A DNA stretch of 64,000 bases from UKL13-2 sp947085425 (GTDB taxonomy: Bacteria > Pseudomonadota > Gammaproteobacteria > Burkholderiales > Usitatibacteraceae): positions 13,802-77,801 of the forward strand of contig CAMTWK010000010.1 in NCBI GenBank assembly GCA_947085425.1. Reading direction: 5' to 3'. The number at the start of each line of letters is the position of its first letter. Position 1 is the stretch's first letter. The translations under genes and the position numbers were made by a program. Under the pieces are notes generated by a model that did not search any database, was not told the origin of the DNA, and worked only from the letters and a program-made list of their open reading frames with translations. Below, piece after piece: positions 11,321 through 20,865 of the stretch.

Positions 11321-12484
11321 CTAACGGACGGCGACTGCAAACACGCCACCTTTTTCGGTTTGTGCGATGAGCCTGCCGCCACCCAATACCAGCGACACCA
11401 CCCGGCTGCCGTCGGTGGCAACCCGCCCGGTCAGCTCACCCGAGTCGGCGGACAGCGAATGAATGAACCCCAGGCGGTCGCCAAGCACAATGCGCCCTTG
11501 AACCACAACCGGCGTGCCGACGTCGCGATTTTGTAACTTTTCCTGCTTCCACACCGTTGCGCCCGACGTTTTGTCCAGCGCCACCACGTTGCCATAGGTA
11601 TCAGCCACATAAATATTCTTGCCATCCACTGCCACACCATCGGCGCTGGCAATGTCACGCGTCCACAATACGTTTCCGCTCAACGTCTCCACACAACCGG
11701 TACGCCCCTGATAAACCGCCGCACAAACACGCGATTCATCAATAACCGGCAAACCGGCCACATCGGCAATTCGCTCAAGCTCGGTGGTGCCACGTGGCAA
11801 TGAAATGGTCGCCTCCCAAACCGGCCGTCCGGTTTCCAACTCGATGGCAACGACCTTGCCACCCGGGAATCCGGCATAAATCACATTGCGCGCCAAAGTC
11901 ACACTTGCGTTGGTACGCAATATCAACGCTGGTGCTGCGCGGGTAAATACCCATTTGCGTTTGCCATCCGCGCGATTCAACGCAAACATGCGGCCATCGG
12001 CGGTGCGCACAACAACCGTGCCTTGCGCGACCAACGGTGCGGCCAAAATTTCTCCACCCAGTGAAGTTTTCCAGAGTGACCGGCCGGAACCGTCAAACGC
12101 CAGCACCTCGCCCTGAACATTGGCGACCACCAAGGTTTCCTCACCAAATCCGGCACCAGCCGATAATTTTGACTTGGTGTCGATGCGCGAAACAACACCA
12201 CCGCCCTGATCAGCAAGAACACTGATTGAACCGTCATATGCCGCCGCATAAATGATCTTGTCGCCCAATGAAGGCGAAAACCGATACCCCTTTGCGCCGC
12301 CGACATTCGCCGACCATTGCAGCGAAATCGCCGAATCACGAATTTCCGCCAACGGCACGAGTTTCTTGTTGCTGCCAAAAAGACCACAACCGCTGACGCC
12401 TGCCAGCAGCAACATCAGCAGCGCAAATCTGGTCGTGCGACCCAGCGAATCCGCACTTTTTTCAAACACTATTAGTGCACTCAT
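11321..12484 (-). CDS. bamB: Outer membrane assembly lipoprotein BamB
   Basis: Lipoprotein of the BAM complex that inserts beta-barrel proteins into the outer membrane. The product has 387 residues with a lipoprotein signal (FALLMLLLAGVSGCGLFGS, Cys the lipidated residue) followed by PQQ-like beta-propeller repeats (GTVVVRTADGRMFALN, GKNIYVADTYGNVVALD). Its start overlaps the upstream TPR gene by 4 bp (ATGA), indicating translational coupling. Confidence 0.95.
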   Translation of the reverse strand: MSALIVFEKSADSLGRTTRFALLMLLLAGVSGCGLFGSNKKLVPLAEIRDSAISLQWSANVGGAKGYRFSPSLGDKIIYAAAYDGSISVLADQGGGVVSRIDTKSKLSAGAGFGEETLVVANVQGEVLAFDGSGRSLWKTSLGGEILAAPLVAQGTVVVRTADGRMFALNRADGKRKWVFTRAAPALILRTNASVTLARNVIYAGFPGGKVVAIELETGRPVWEATISLPRGTTELERIADVAGLPVIDESRVCAAVYQGRTGCVETLSGNVLWTRDIASADGVAVDGKNIYVADTYGNVVALDKTSGATVWKQEKLQNRDVGTPVVVQGRIVLGDRLGFIHSLSADSGELTGRVATDGSRVVSLVLGGGRLIAQTEKGGVFAVAVR

Positions 12485-13194
12485 GGCTTTGCCCCCGCAG
12501 CGTCTTTATCACCGGCTTTTTTGTCTGTGCTTTTATCTGCCGGTTTTTCAATTGCACCACCAAATGCATCCAGTTTCGCCTGGGAAATTGATTTAAGTGG
12601 ACTGCGATGCTCGGCTTTGTTGACCGCCACTTCATAAGCTGCCCGGGCTTCGTCGCGACGACCTTGCACAGCATAAATATCGCCCTTCAGATCGGCAACC
12701 ATGGACTCAAAACCCACATCGGTGATGAGCGCAAGCGCCTTCAACGCGTCGTCATATTTTTTTTCGTCAACCAACACGGCGGCAAGGCGGATTCTTGCAA
12801 TACTCCGATGCGATTCACGGCCTTTTTCAACCACCCATTGCAGATGTTTTTTCGCCTGCTCCAGATCACCGCCGTCAAATGCCGCCTTGGCCGCCATCAG
12901 TTGCACGTCCGTCGCATAAAAAGTCCGTGGATATTTTTCGGCCAACGCCACGGCGGCGTCCGAGAGTTTTTTCCACTCCTTATTTACGGTTATTTCTTGC
13001 GCGACCTTTTGCACGCTCATAAAAAGCGCCTCTGCTTCGACGCTTTGTTTGGCTTGGTAATATTTCCAGCCTTGGGTGCCGGCCACGCCGAGGAAAAAGG
13101 CAGTCAGCGCCAAATAAATCCACGTGCCCCACTTGTCCCACCAATCTTTAAGGGCTGCAATACGCTCTTGTTCTTCTAAATCGTAAGCTGACAT
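12481..13194 (-). CDS. yfgM: YfgM-family tetratricopeptide membrane protein
   Basis: Ancillary SecYEG translocon protein; 237 residues. A short cytoplasmic segment (AYDLEEQERIAALKDWW) precedes one membrane helix (WIYLALTAFFLGVAGTQGW) and a periplasmic TPR-like domain. The C-terminus is Lys- and Ala-rich. The hisS-yfgM-bamB-der order is conserved in beta- and gammaproteobacteria. The link to periplasmic chaperone trafficking comes from the E. coli family member. Confidence 0.9.
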   Translation of the reverse strand: MSAYDLEEQERIAALKDWWDKWGTWIYLALTAFFLGVAGTQGWKYYQAKQSVEAEALFMSVQKVAQEITVNKEWKKLSDAAVALAEKYPRTFYATDVQLMAAKAAFDGGDLEQAKKHLQWVVEKGRESHRSIARIRLAAVLVDEKKYDDALKALALITDVGFESMVADLKGDIYAVQGRRDEARAAYEVAVNKAEHRSPLKSISQAKLDAFGGAIEKPADKSTDKKAGDKDAAGAKP

Positions 13195-13260
13195 TGAATG
13201 ACTACCTTCTAAATAATATTGGTCAAAATTGTTTGGTTGGCTGTGAGGCCGGAACTACAG

Positions 13261-14538
13261 TTAATTTAAGGCGGTTTGTGCGTTCCAAACCGATGAAACG
13301 GCCTCATCAAGTGACAAAATTTGCTGCTCCCCGGATTGCAGATCCTTGAGCGCCACTTTTTGCTGGGCAAGTTCGTCCGAACCCAAGATGATAGCAAAGC
13401 GCGCGCCACTCGCATCGGCCTTCTTCATTTGTGATTTAAAACTTGCCACCACCTGCTCACCCGCACCATGCACCGCAACGGCCAGCCCCCGATCGCGCAA
13501 TTGTTCGGCAAGTTGCCAGGCATGGCCGACCTCGTTGGCACCATAAACGACATAAATATCGAGCAGGTCCGGCAGCACCGGCGGATTTTCCGCGAGCAGC
13601 ATCAGCACCCGCTCGACCCCCAGCCCAAATCCGCACGCCGGCGCGGATTTACCACCGAGTTCGGCGATCAGACCGTCATAACGTCCACCACCGGCAATGG
13701 TCAGCTCCCAATCAGCGCCTTTTGCGATCCACTCAAACACGGTACGGTTGTAATAATCAAAACCACGTACCAGTCTTGGTGCGACTTCGTAGGCGATGCC
13801 CGCCGCGTCTAGCAATGTTTTAACGCCCTCGAAGTGCGCCTGTTCATCTGGCCCCAAGAAGTCGGTCAACCGCGGCGCGCCCTCAACCAGTGCCTGGATT
13901 GCCGGATTCCTACTGTCGAGCGTGCGCAAGGGGTTGGTGTAAAGCCGTCGTTTGCCGTCCGCATCGAGTTCGTCAACATGTGCCTCGAAATAAGCAACCA
14001 ACGCCTCACGGTGCGCCGCCCGTGCCGGCGCATCACCAATCGAATTGATGAGCAAACGAACGTCCTTGAAACCGAGCCGATCCCACAAACGTTTTAGCAG
14101 CACAATCTGTTCGGCATCAACATCCGGTCCGGCAAAGCCGAGCGCCTCAACGTCAAACTGATGAAACTGGCGATAGCGGCCTTTTTGCGGGCGCTCATGC
14201 CGGAACATCGGCCCCCAGGTCCAAATCCGCTTCGGCCCTTCATACAAAATGTTGTGTTCAATTGCCGCACGCACCAAGCCTGCCGTGGCCTCCGGGCGCA
14301 ATGACAGTTTTTCACCATTCAAGCTATCCTCGAACGAGTACATTTCCTTTTCCACCACATCGGTCACCTCACCCAGTGAGCGCACAAACAACGCGGTCGG
14401 CTCAACGATGGGGGTACGCATCAGACGATAACCGTACTGCTCGAATACCTCGCGCACGGTGTCTTCAAAATATTGCCAAAGTGGCGAATCCGCGGGCAGC
14501 AGGTCATTCATGCCACGTACGGCTTGCAAGGTCTTCAT
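13261..14538 (-). CDS. hisS: Histidyl-tRNA synthetase
   Basis: Class II aminoacyl-tRNA synthetase that charges tRNA-His; 425 residues. Motif 2 (GPMFRHERPQKGRYRQFHQ) and motif 3 (GFGLGVERVLML) are clear, as is the histidine-A motif (LVRGFDYYNRTVFE). The C-terminal anticodon-binding domain follows. The ATG at 14538 gives the family N-terminus, MKTLQAVRGMNDLLP; an upstream extension is rejected. It is normally next to ispG, but here a secreted protease gene separates the two. Confidence 0.97.
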   Translation of the reverse strand: MKTLQAVRGMNDLLPADSPLWQYFEDTVREVFEQYGYRLMRTPIVEPTALFVRSLGEVTDVVEKEMYSFEDSLNGEKLSLRPEATAGLVRAAIEHNILYEGPKRIWTWGPMFRHERPQKGRYRQFHQFDVEALGFAGPDVDAEQIVLLKRLWDRLGFKDVRLLINSIGDAPARAAHREALVAYFEAHVDELDADGKRRLYTNPLRTLDSRNPAIQALVEGAPRLTDFLGPDEQAHFEGVKTLLDAAGIAYEVAPRLVRGFDYYNRTVFEWIAKGADWELTIAGGGRYDGLIAELGGKSAPACGFGLGVERVLMLLAENPPVLPDLLDIYVVYGANEVGHAWQLAEQLRDRGLAVAVHGAGEQVVASFKSQMKKADASGARFAIILGSDELAQQKVALKDLQSGEQQILSLDEAVSSVWNAQTALN

Positions 14539-14871
14539 AGGAATGGATGGTCTAAAACAGGTGGCGGAATTATTTGCCGAAATCAATGTATGCACTTGAT
14601 CACGATTATGTCGCAGGATGGCAACACAATGATGAGACAGCGGTGGTGACAAGGGCGTGACAATTACGTCTAACGCATGATTTTACAGGGGTTTTTCGAA
14701 GACACCTAATCAAAAGTGAATTTGCATCTGCTTACAAAGTTCTGGTCAGCAAATTAACGCAATTGGTCGTTAAGACACCTAAACGCATTACAATTTCCAA
14801 TTCCAGAAAAATTGTTTGCCCAAGATTGGCTGATGGGCTATTTCGAGTTTTGCCGTGTTATGGAGAAAATA
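14539..14871. other. Divergent intergenic region between hisS and the secreted protease gene
   Basis: 333 bp between divergent genes, so it should hold promoters for both. An 11-bp direct repeat AAGACACCTAA occurs at 14699-14709 and 14772-14782, 73 bp apart, and AACGCAT recurs nearby. TACAAT at about 14787-14792 could be a -10 for the plus-strand gene, but no good -35 is seen. Confidence 0.45.
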
Positions 14872-17424
14872 ATGAAGGGTTTCCCTAGTTTTTTTGATCG
14901 GTCGATTTTTTTTCGCCTTAACCAGATCAGTAAATTTGGCGGCGCGGCCGACAGCAATCACACCAGATCGAAGTCGACCCTCGCAGCCATTTTATTGGCG
15001 ACCGTGGTGGCAATTTCAAGTACCGCCACCGTTGCAGCCCCACGGGTTGCAGGGGAGCCGATTCAATCGGTCAGTCTGGCCCAAAAAATCCTACTGGACG
15101 TGTCATTCCGCGCCGATCTGGACCCGGCGGCACCTACGGTTGCATTTTTTGCGGTCGACCCCGCCCGAATAGAGCAAGCCAAGGCTGCTAATGTGTCGTC
15201 GTTCCGCAAGGCCATCCAGATTGGTATCACCCAGCGTATTCAGGAAGAGGCATTTAGCGACGTCACGCCATCCATGGTTTGGCGGGACGTACACTCGGGC
15301 GCCGCACTTATCGGTCGCGCGGCGCAACTCAAGGTTCGCTCACCCGGCGCCATTTCTACCCGTGTGGCGATTCGCACGCCAAACCTGCCTGCCGGTGCCG
15401 AATTTCGTTTTTCCGGATCTGACGCCCCGGCCAATGTTGCCCACCGCGCAAACACCAACGACGTGTCAACTCTGCTCGATGACGAAAAGCGCTACTGGAC
15501 ACCACCCACGGACGGCGACACCCAGTTTATTGAATTATTTGTTCCAGCCGGCCAGTCAACACAAGGCACGGCAATCCTGGTTGATGCGATATCCCACATT
15601 TTCGCCTCACCGACCGATGGTTTTAAATCGGCCACGCAGCTAAAAGGCAGCTCGGGTTCTTGCAATGTGGATGCGATTTGCCCAACGCAAACCGCCGGTT
15701 ACGTAAACGCCAAAAACGCGGTGGCGCATATGCAGTTTCAGGCCGGTTGTGGCAGCGGCGGTGCAATAGCAACCTGCATCTGCACCGGCACCCTGCTCAA
15801 CGACACCGATAGCGCCACGCAAGTGCCGTATTTTTACAGCGCGGCGCATTGCCTCAGCACCCAAACACAGGCGAACAGTCTCGCCACCTATTGGAATTAT
15901 GACAACCCGGTTTGTGGCCAAAGCGTCGATGTTTCGCGCAATCAAGCCAATGTGGTGGTGGGTGGTGCCGACCTGTTGTTTGCCAATTCCAATACCGACG
16001 TGTTGTTATTGCGCCTGAAAAGCGCCCCCCCACCAACCGCGTTTTTTGCCGGCTGGGACTCGGCCACCATCAATGGTTTAACCAACGTGACCATTATTCA
16101 TCACCCGGCGGGTGACCCAAAAAAGGTCACGCTCGGTCAAACGCTGACCAACCCATTTACCATTCTGGCTGATCAAGGCAATGCTTCGTTTATCACCCCG
16201 ACCTACTCGAGTGGTGTCACCGAGGGCGGCAGCTCCGGCAGCGGGGTGTTTACCATCAGCAGTGGCAATTATTTTCTGCGTGGCGGATTATTGGGCGGGC
16301 CATCAAGCTGCGCCACCGCCAATGACCCAAACAACCCGTCCAACCGTGACTATTATTCCCGTCTGGATATTGCCTTTCCCAGCATCAGCCAATGGCTGAC
16401 GCCGCCGCCGACCGTGTTGTCCCGACGCGGCGGAATCGACATCGACGGCAGCAACAAAAGTGTGCTGCTCGCGGCCAACGCGGCCGGTGGCACCATGCAG
16501 GGCGGTCGTCTGGTCAACAACACGTTCGTCTGGACCAACCAGCCCCACCCTGGACAAGAGTTCCGTCTGCTCGGTGCCGTTGATTTTGCCGGCACAGGCC
16601 GATCTGATCTGGCCTTTCTCAATACCACTTTTCTCAATGGCCTCGGCCAGGGTGAGGCGCGGTTCTCGCGCAACTTCAGTCTAGGCACGCACAATCAATT
16701 GCTGCGTCTGGTCAGGCCAGAATGGGATGTGCAGGTGGTGGGGGATCTGGACGGGGACGGTTTTGGTGATCTGGTTTGGCGCTTCCGCGGTCAAAGCCCC
16801 AATATTGACGATCAGGGTGTGTCATACATTTGGTTTACCGATGGCACTGGTCTCAATCAAGTGCGCAAGCGTGGCGGCGCGCCGCTGACATGGACCTTGC
16901 TGGGCGCGGCCGACCTGGACGGCAACGGCGCGGCCGACATGTTTTATGTCAGCCCGCAAAATGCCATTCGGGTATTGATGGCCACCCCCAACCGCACCTG
17001 TGCCAATCTGTCCGGCGGCACACTCGCGACCGGCTTTACCGCGCTCAAGGTTGCCGATTTCACCGGCAACCGCCGGGGCGATATTTTTGCCAGAAACGCC
17101 ACCACCGGTGCCATCCAGGTGATTGCCTTCAGCGCCGTCGGCCTGACCCTGCCGCCCTATGCCGGTCTGCCGGATGATCCGAATGCGTCCTGCACCGCCA
17201 GCAACCTGACCGTGACACAAGCTGTCACCTATGCCTACACCTCCGATGCCACTTGGACGGTTTATGCCACCGGAGATTTCGACGGTAATGGCATTTTTGA
17301 CGTTGTGTTCCGCCGCCCGGACAACCAACTGGTGGTGTGGTTGATGAATGCGGCTGGCGCCTTGCCGACGGTCATCAACGCTGGTGCCGCACCGAGTAAT
17401 TTCAGCCCGTTTCCATTGCAATAA
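14872..17424 (+). CDS. Secreted trypsin-like serine protease with C-terminal FG-GAP/VCBS repeat module
   Basis: 850 residues from the ATG at 14872, chosen because GGAG lies six bases upstream; a TTG at 14812 is less likely. A signal-type helix (TLAAILLATVVAISSTATVAA) is followed by a propeptide-like region. A chymotrypsin-fold domain resembles lysyl endopeptidases: catalytic His in YSAAHCLS (residue 326), Asp in NTDVLLLRL (376), Ser in EGGSSGSGV (455), with many Cys likely in disulfides. Residues about 520-850 are six FG-GAP-like units with Ca-binding DxDGxG loops (VVGDLDGDGFGD, LGAADLDGNGAAD). This module is shared with the cyclophilin at 45561-47201. It is inserted within the usual ispG-hisS operon. 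Substrate is unknown. Confidence 0.85.
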   Translation: MKGFPSFFDRSIFFRLNQISKFGGAADSNHTRSKSTLAAILLATVVAISSTATVAAPRVAGEPIQSVSLAQKILLDVSFRADLDPAAPTVAFFAVDPARIEQAKAANVSSFRKAIQIGITQRIQEEAFSDVTPSMVWRDVHSGAALIGRAAQLKVRSPGAISTRVAIRTPNLPAGAEFRFSGSDAPANVAHRANTNDVSTLLDDEKRYWTPPTDGDTQFIELFVPAGQSTQGTAILVDAISHIFASPTDGFKSATQLKGSSGSCNVDAICPTQTAGYVNAKNAVAHMQFQAGCGSGGAIATCICTGTLLNDTDSATQVPYFYSAAHCLSTQTQANSLATYWNYDNPVCGQSVDVSRNQANVVVGGADLLFANSNTDVLLLRLKSAPPPTAFFAGWDSATINGLTNVTIIHHPAGDPKKVTLGQTLTNPFTILADQGNASFITPTYSSGVTEGGSSGSGVFTISSGNYFLRGGLLGGPSSCATANDPNNPSNRDYYSRLDIAFPSISQWLTPPPTVLSRRGGIDIDGSNKSVLLAANAAGGTMQGGRLVNNTFVWTNQPHPGQEFRLLGAVDFAGTGRSDLAFLNTTFLNGLGQGEARFSRNFSLGTHNQLLRLVRPEWDVQVVGDLDGDGFGDLVWRFRGQSPNIDDQGVSYIWFTDGTGLNQVRKRGGAPLTWTLLGAADLDGNGAADMFYVSPQNAIRVLMATPNRTCANLSGGTLATGFTALKVADFTGNRRGDIFARNATTGAIQVIAFSAVGLTLPPYAGLPDDPNASCTASNLTVTQAVTYAYTSDATWTVYATGDFDGNGIFDVVFRRPDNQLVVWLMNAAGALPTVINAGAAPSNFSPFPLQ

Positions 17425-17451
17425 CAGGATCGATTTTCTTGCAAAAACGAG

Positions 17452-17499
17452 GCGGGGCGGGTGTTTTCAGGCTGTTTTGCCCGAAAACACCCGCCCCGC
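17452..17499. terminator. Bidirectional rho-independent terminator between the protease gene and ispG
   Basis: A 17-bp perfect inverted repeat (GCGGGGCGGGTGTTTTC at 17452-17468 and its complement at 17483-17499) with a 14-nt loop. On the minus strand it is followed by CTCGTTTTTGC, a good T-tract for ispG; on the plus strand the stem's own T-run serves the protease gene less well. It lies between convergent genes. Confidence 0.85.
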
Positions 17500-17530
17500 A
17501 TTGACTCTGCAATCGACATATTGGCCGCCG

Positions 17531-18808
17531 TTAGGCGATCTGCTTGATGGCAATCTCTTTTTTACGCACGGATGATTTACGCGCAGCCCCTGGTGCGTAG
17601 TTTTTGGCAACGTAATCGTCCACCAGCGCCTGAAATTCCTCGGCAATAAAATCACCTTTCAACGTCACCGCCTTTTCACCGTCGATATATACCGGTGCCA
17701 CCGGCCGCTCGCCGGAACCCGGCAGGGAGATGCCAATATTGGCGAGCTTGGATTCGCCCGGACCGTTGACCACACAGCCCATCACCGCGACATGCATTTC
17801 TTCCACACCGGGATATTGCGTTTTCCAAACCAGCATTTGATCGCGTAAATACGCCTGGATTTTTTCGGCGAGCACCTGAAAATAAGTGCTGGTGGTGCGT
17901 CCGCAACCGGGACAGGCCACCACCATCGGCGTGAAGGCACGCAAGCCCATGGTCTGCAAAATTTCCTGGGCGACAATGACTTCGCGGGTGCGGTCGCCGC
18001 CCGGCTCGGGGGTGAGTGATATACGAATGGTGTCGCCGATGCCTTCCTGCAGCAACACGGCCAGCGCGGCAGTGGAAGCAACAATCCCCTTGGAGCCCAT
18101 GCCGGCCTCGGTTAATCCCAAATGCAGCGGGTAATCACAACGTTTTGCCAGATCGCGATATACCGCAATCAAATCCTGCACCGCGCTGACTTTGCATGAC
18201 AGGGTAATTTTGTCGCCGGCCAGACCAAGCTCTTCAGCCTTGGCGGCACTTTCCAGTGCCGACACAATCAATGCCTCGCGCATCACCGCATCGGCGTCTT
18301 TCGGTTGGGGCAAAGCGGCGTTTTCGTCCATCATGCGTGCAATCAATTCGGGATCGAGTGATCCCCAGTTGACACCGATACGGACCGGTTTATCAAATTT
18401 GATCGCTGCTTGAATCATTGCGCCAAATTGATCGTCGCGTTTGCTGCCGTGGCCGACATTACCGGGGTTGATGCGTAACTTTGCCAGCGATTCTGCGCAG
18501 GCCGGCACTTCGGTCAGCAACTTGTGGCCGTTAAAATGAAAGTCGCCGATCAATGGTGTCTTCACGCCCAGCGCATCCAACCGCGCGCGAATTTCCGGCA
18601 CGGCGCGGGCGGCGGCAAGTGTATTCACCGTAATCCTCACCACCTCGGAGCCGGCACGCGCCAGCGACACGACCTGCGCCACGGTGGCGGCAATATCTTC
18701 AGTGTCGGTATTGGTCATGGATTGCACCATGATGGGCGCACCACCACCGACCAACACATGGCCTATTTTGACTTGCCGTGAAATGCGGCGCGGGAGTTGG
18801 CTGATCAT
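17531..18808 (-). CDS. ispG: 4-hydroxy-3-methylbut-2-enyl diphosphate synthase IspG (GcpE)
   Basis: Iron-sulfur enzyme of the non-mevalonate isoprenoid pathway that reduces MEcPP to HMBPP. The product has 425 residues with a TIM-barrel part ([22 protein letters not shown]) and C-terminal cluster ligands in VACPGCGRT and [10 protein letters not shown]. The start is the ATG at 18808 ([16 protein letters not shown]); no standard start codon exists farther upstream in frame. It is the downstream partner of rodZ. Confidence 0.96.
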   Translation of the reverse strand: MISQLPRRISRQVKIGHVLVGGGAPIMVQSMTNTDTEDIAATVAQVVSLARAGSEVVRITVNTLAAARAVPEIRARLDALGVKTPLIGDFHFNGHKLLTEVPACAESLAKLRINPGNVGHGSKRDDQFGAMIQAAIKFDKPVRIGVNWGSLDPELIARMMDENAALPQPKDADAVMREALIVSALESAAKAEELGLAGDKITLSCKVSAVQDLIAVYRDLAKRCDYPLHLGLTEAGMGSKGIVASTAALAVLLQEGIGDTIRISLTPEPGGDRTREVIVAQEILQTMGLRAFTPMVVACPGCGRTTSTYFQVLAEKIQAYLRDQMLVWKTQYPGVEEMHVAVMGCVVNGPGESKLANIGISLPGSGERPVAPVYIDGEKAVTLKGDFIAEEFQALVDDYVAKNYAPGAARKSSVRKKEIAIKQIA

Positions 18809-18910
18809 GACAATTTTATAAACGGGACAAGAAAAATCAGTGGAAATCAAACGGTGTAAAAAACAACAAAGCGAAACAACACAGCAGCAATTGCGGCGTG
18901 AATATGCGTG

Positions 18911-19987
18911 CTATTTGACCGTCACACGGGCAACGGTTCCATTGGCACGGGTGTGTGGGGCCAAATCAAATTCACGACCGTTATAGGCCATACGGGTGAC
19001 CGTGGAATTGCCAACAACAATTGCGAACGGGCCGCGACCCGACACTTCATCAAAGTCACCCTGATTGTAACGTCGTGACAGGATAGTGCGACCGGTGCCG
19101 TCGAGCACTTCCACCCACGATGGTCCGCTAAAGGTGAATCCGATCATGCCGGTGTCGCCCGTCGCGCGCGCTGTTTTCGGCGCAATCATAGCACTTGGTC
19201 CGGCAGCTGCTGCCACGCCGGCAGAACCGACAAGCGCATCCGCGACGTTCACCGGTGAATGCGACGGCGGTACCGCCGTGCCTGCTGCGGCAGGTTTTTC
19301 AGATGTGGTGACAGCTGCCGCATCGGCACCGGCGTTTGCTTCAGTCGTTGTGAGTGTGGGTTGTAACACCAACTGTGGTTGGGTGGCGGTCGGTATTGTT
19401 GCTACCACCTCGGTGGCACGCGGACGCCCGCCCTCGGCAAGATGCGGACGAACAAACTCCCACCAATACCAAATGGCGGCGACCAACAATAAAATGACGC
19501 CGGCAACAATCAATATTCTCGCCCTGGGTGTTGCCAATATTTCGGTTCTGGAATGCATACGCAGCGGTGTTGCGGCTGTCGGCGCCACCACCTTGGTTGC
19601 AACCACCGCTGAACCGCCCGCGTGTGTCCGCTCCAGTGTTGCCAACGCCTCATCAATATTGATTCCCACCACCTTGGCATAGTTGCGGATAAAACCGCGC
19701 AAAAATATGCCCTGCGGCAGCGCCGAATAGTCGGCGCGCTCAATCGCATCAATTTGTTTGGTGCCCATGCGCAGCCGATTGGCAATTTCACCTATAGAAA
19801 ACCCGGCGCTTTCGCGGGCGGCACGCAGCAACTCGCCGACTGATTCCGGCTCGTGTGGCACCGCTTCAGGATGCGTCAACATAAAGTTATTACCCATCAT
19901 GGTATCGGCCGGCGGTGCCATATTTTTATCTTCTCGGGCGTCCGTGCCGGGGTTCAACTTATCAGGTGTTTTCAAATGTGCTTGCAT
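18911..19987 (-). CDS. rodZ: RodZ-like cytoskeletal membrane protein
   Basis: Bitopic membrane protein that links MreB to the elongation machinery. The 358 residues have a cytoplasmic HTH domain (VGELLRAARESAGFSIGEI, GIFLRGFIRNYAKVVG, residues about 47-110), a basic juxtamembrane stretch, one transmembrane helix (ILIVAGVILLLVAAIWYWW), a low-complexity Ala/Thr linker, and a C-terminal DUF4115 domain (FTFSGPSWVEVLDGTGRTIL). This is the standard RodZ layout, in its usual place between pilW and ispG. Confidence 0.93.
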   Translation of the reverse strand: MQAHLKTPDKLNPGTDAREDKNMAPPADTMMGNNFMLTHPEAVPHEPESVGELLRAARESAGFSIGEIANRLRMGTKQIDAIERADYSALPQGIFLRGFIRNYAKVVGINIDEALATLERTHAGGSAVVATKVVAPTAATPLRMHSRTEILATPRARILIVAGVILLLVAAIWYWWEFVRPHLAEGGRPRATEVVATIPTATQPQLVLQPTLTTTEANAGADAAAVTTSEKPAAAGTAVPPSHSPVNVADALVGSAGVAAAAGPSAMIAPKTARATGDTGMIGFTFSGPSWVEVLDGTGRTILSRRYNQGDFDEVSGRGPFAIVVGNSTVTRMAYNGREFDLAPHTRANGTVARVTVK

Positions 19988-20037
19988 TCAATTTGTCCGT
20001 GTTGAGTTCCGCGTTTTGTCTGAGTAGAAGCCTGAAA

Positions 20038-20823
20038 TTATCGGGTTGTTGCTTCACGCGTTTGGGGGGCGTCCGGGAACCGCCGCCGCAACTGGGACAC
20101 ATATCCGGCCTCACCGTTACGATCACCCATTGCACGAGAAATTTTAGCGCCGAGCAACAGGCCGTTGGCGTCCGGCTCACGCACCATCGCGCTAAATCGT
20201 GCAAATTGTGCATCCGCCTCTTTGTAACGTGACTGCGAGAACGCGATGTCGGCCAACTCGTACAACGCCGGCGCCAATTGCGGATCGCGCACCAACGCCG
20301 CACGCAGGTTGGTTTCGGCCATGGCGTTGTCACCGGCGCGACGGGCACAAACGCCGGCATTGTAAAGCGCGCGTTCGGGTGTTGAATACAACGGATTGCG
20401 CAATGCCTGTGTGAAGTAAGGCAACGCACGTTTTGGATCCTGTCGTTCACAAATAAACCAACCGTAATTGTTGAGGGTGTCGGAATCATTTGGGGCGAGC
20501 CGGATCGCCCGGTCAAACGCCGCCTGCGCCTTGTTGTCGTCACGCAATTCCATAAAAATCAGGCCCACCATGGTATGCGCCGGCGCGTATTTTGCATCGG
20601 CGGCAATCGCCTGCTGGGCCGCTTCCAGTGCCGTTGCCAGCCGACCAAGCCGGAAATACTCCCCGGAACGTTCGGTATGAATTTGTGCGCGTTGTGTCGG
20701 CGCAACCTTGGTGGCCATATCCGCAGTCTTGGTTTCGGTGGTGGTGGTGGTCGAACAACCACTCACAAGCGCAACGGCACCCACCAATACTCCCATTACC
20801 CATGCAACATTCACTTTATTCAT
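20038..20823 (-). CDS. pilW: Type IV pilus biogenesis lipoprotein PilW (PilF family, TPR)
   Basis: Outer-membrane pilotin needed for multimerisation of the PilQ secretin. The product has 261 residues with a lipoprotein signal (VLVGAVALVSGCSTTTTT) and at least four TPR units (EYFRLGRLATALEAAQQAI, PNDSDTLNNYGWFICE). The pattern LNNYGWFIC is characteristic of PilF/PilW. A strong ribosome site, GAGGAGA, precedes the ATG. It fits with rlmN upstream and rodZ downstream. Confidence 0.92.
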   Translation of the reverse strand: MNKVNVAWVMGVLVGAVALVSGCSTTTTTETKTADMATKVAPTQRAQIHTERSGEYFRLGRLATALEAAQQAIAADAKYAPAHTMVGLIFMELRDDNKAQAAFDRAIRLAPNDSDTLNNYGWFICERQDPKRALPYFTQALRNPLYSTPERALYNAGVCARRAGDNAMAETNLRAALVRDPQLAPALYELADIAFSQSRYKEADAQFARFSAMVREPDANGLLLGAKISRAMGDRNGEAGYVSQLRRRFPDAPQTREATTR

Positions 20824-20865
20824 AACGGTCTCCTCGGGTACGGCGTCGGTTTGATCACAATGATG

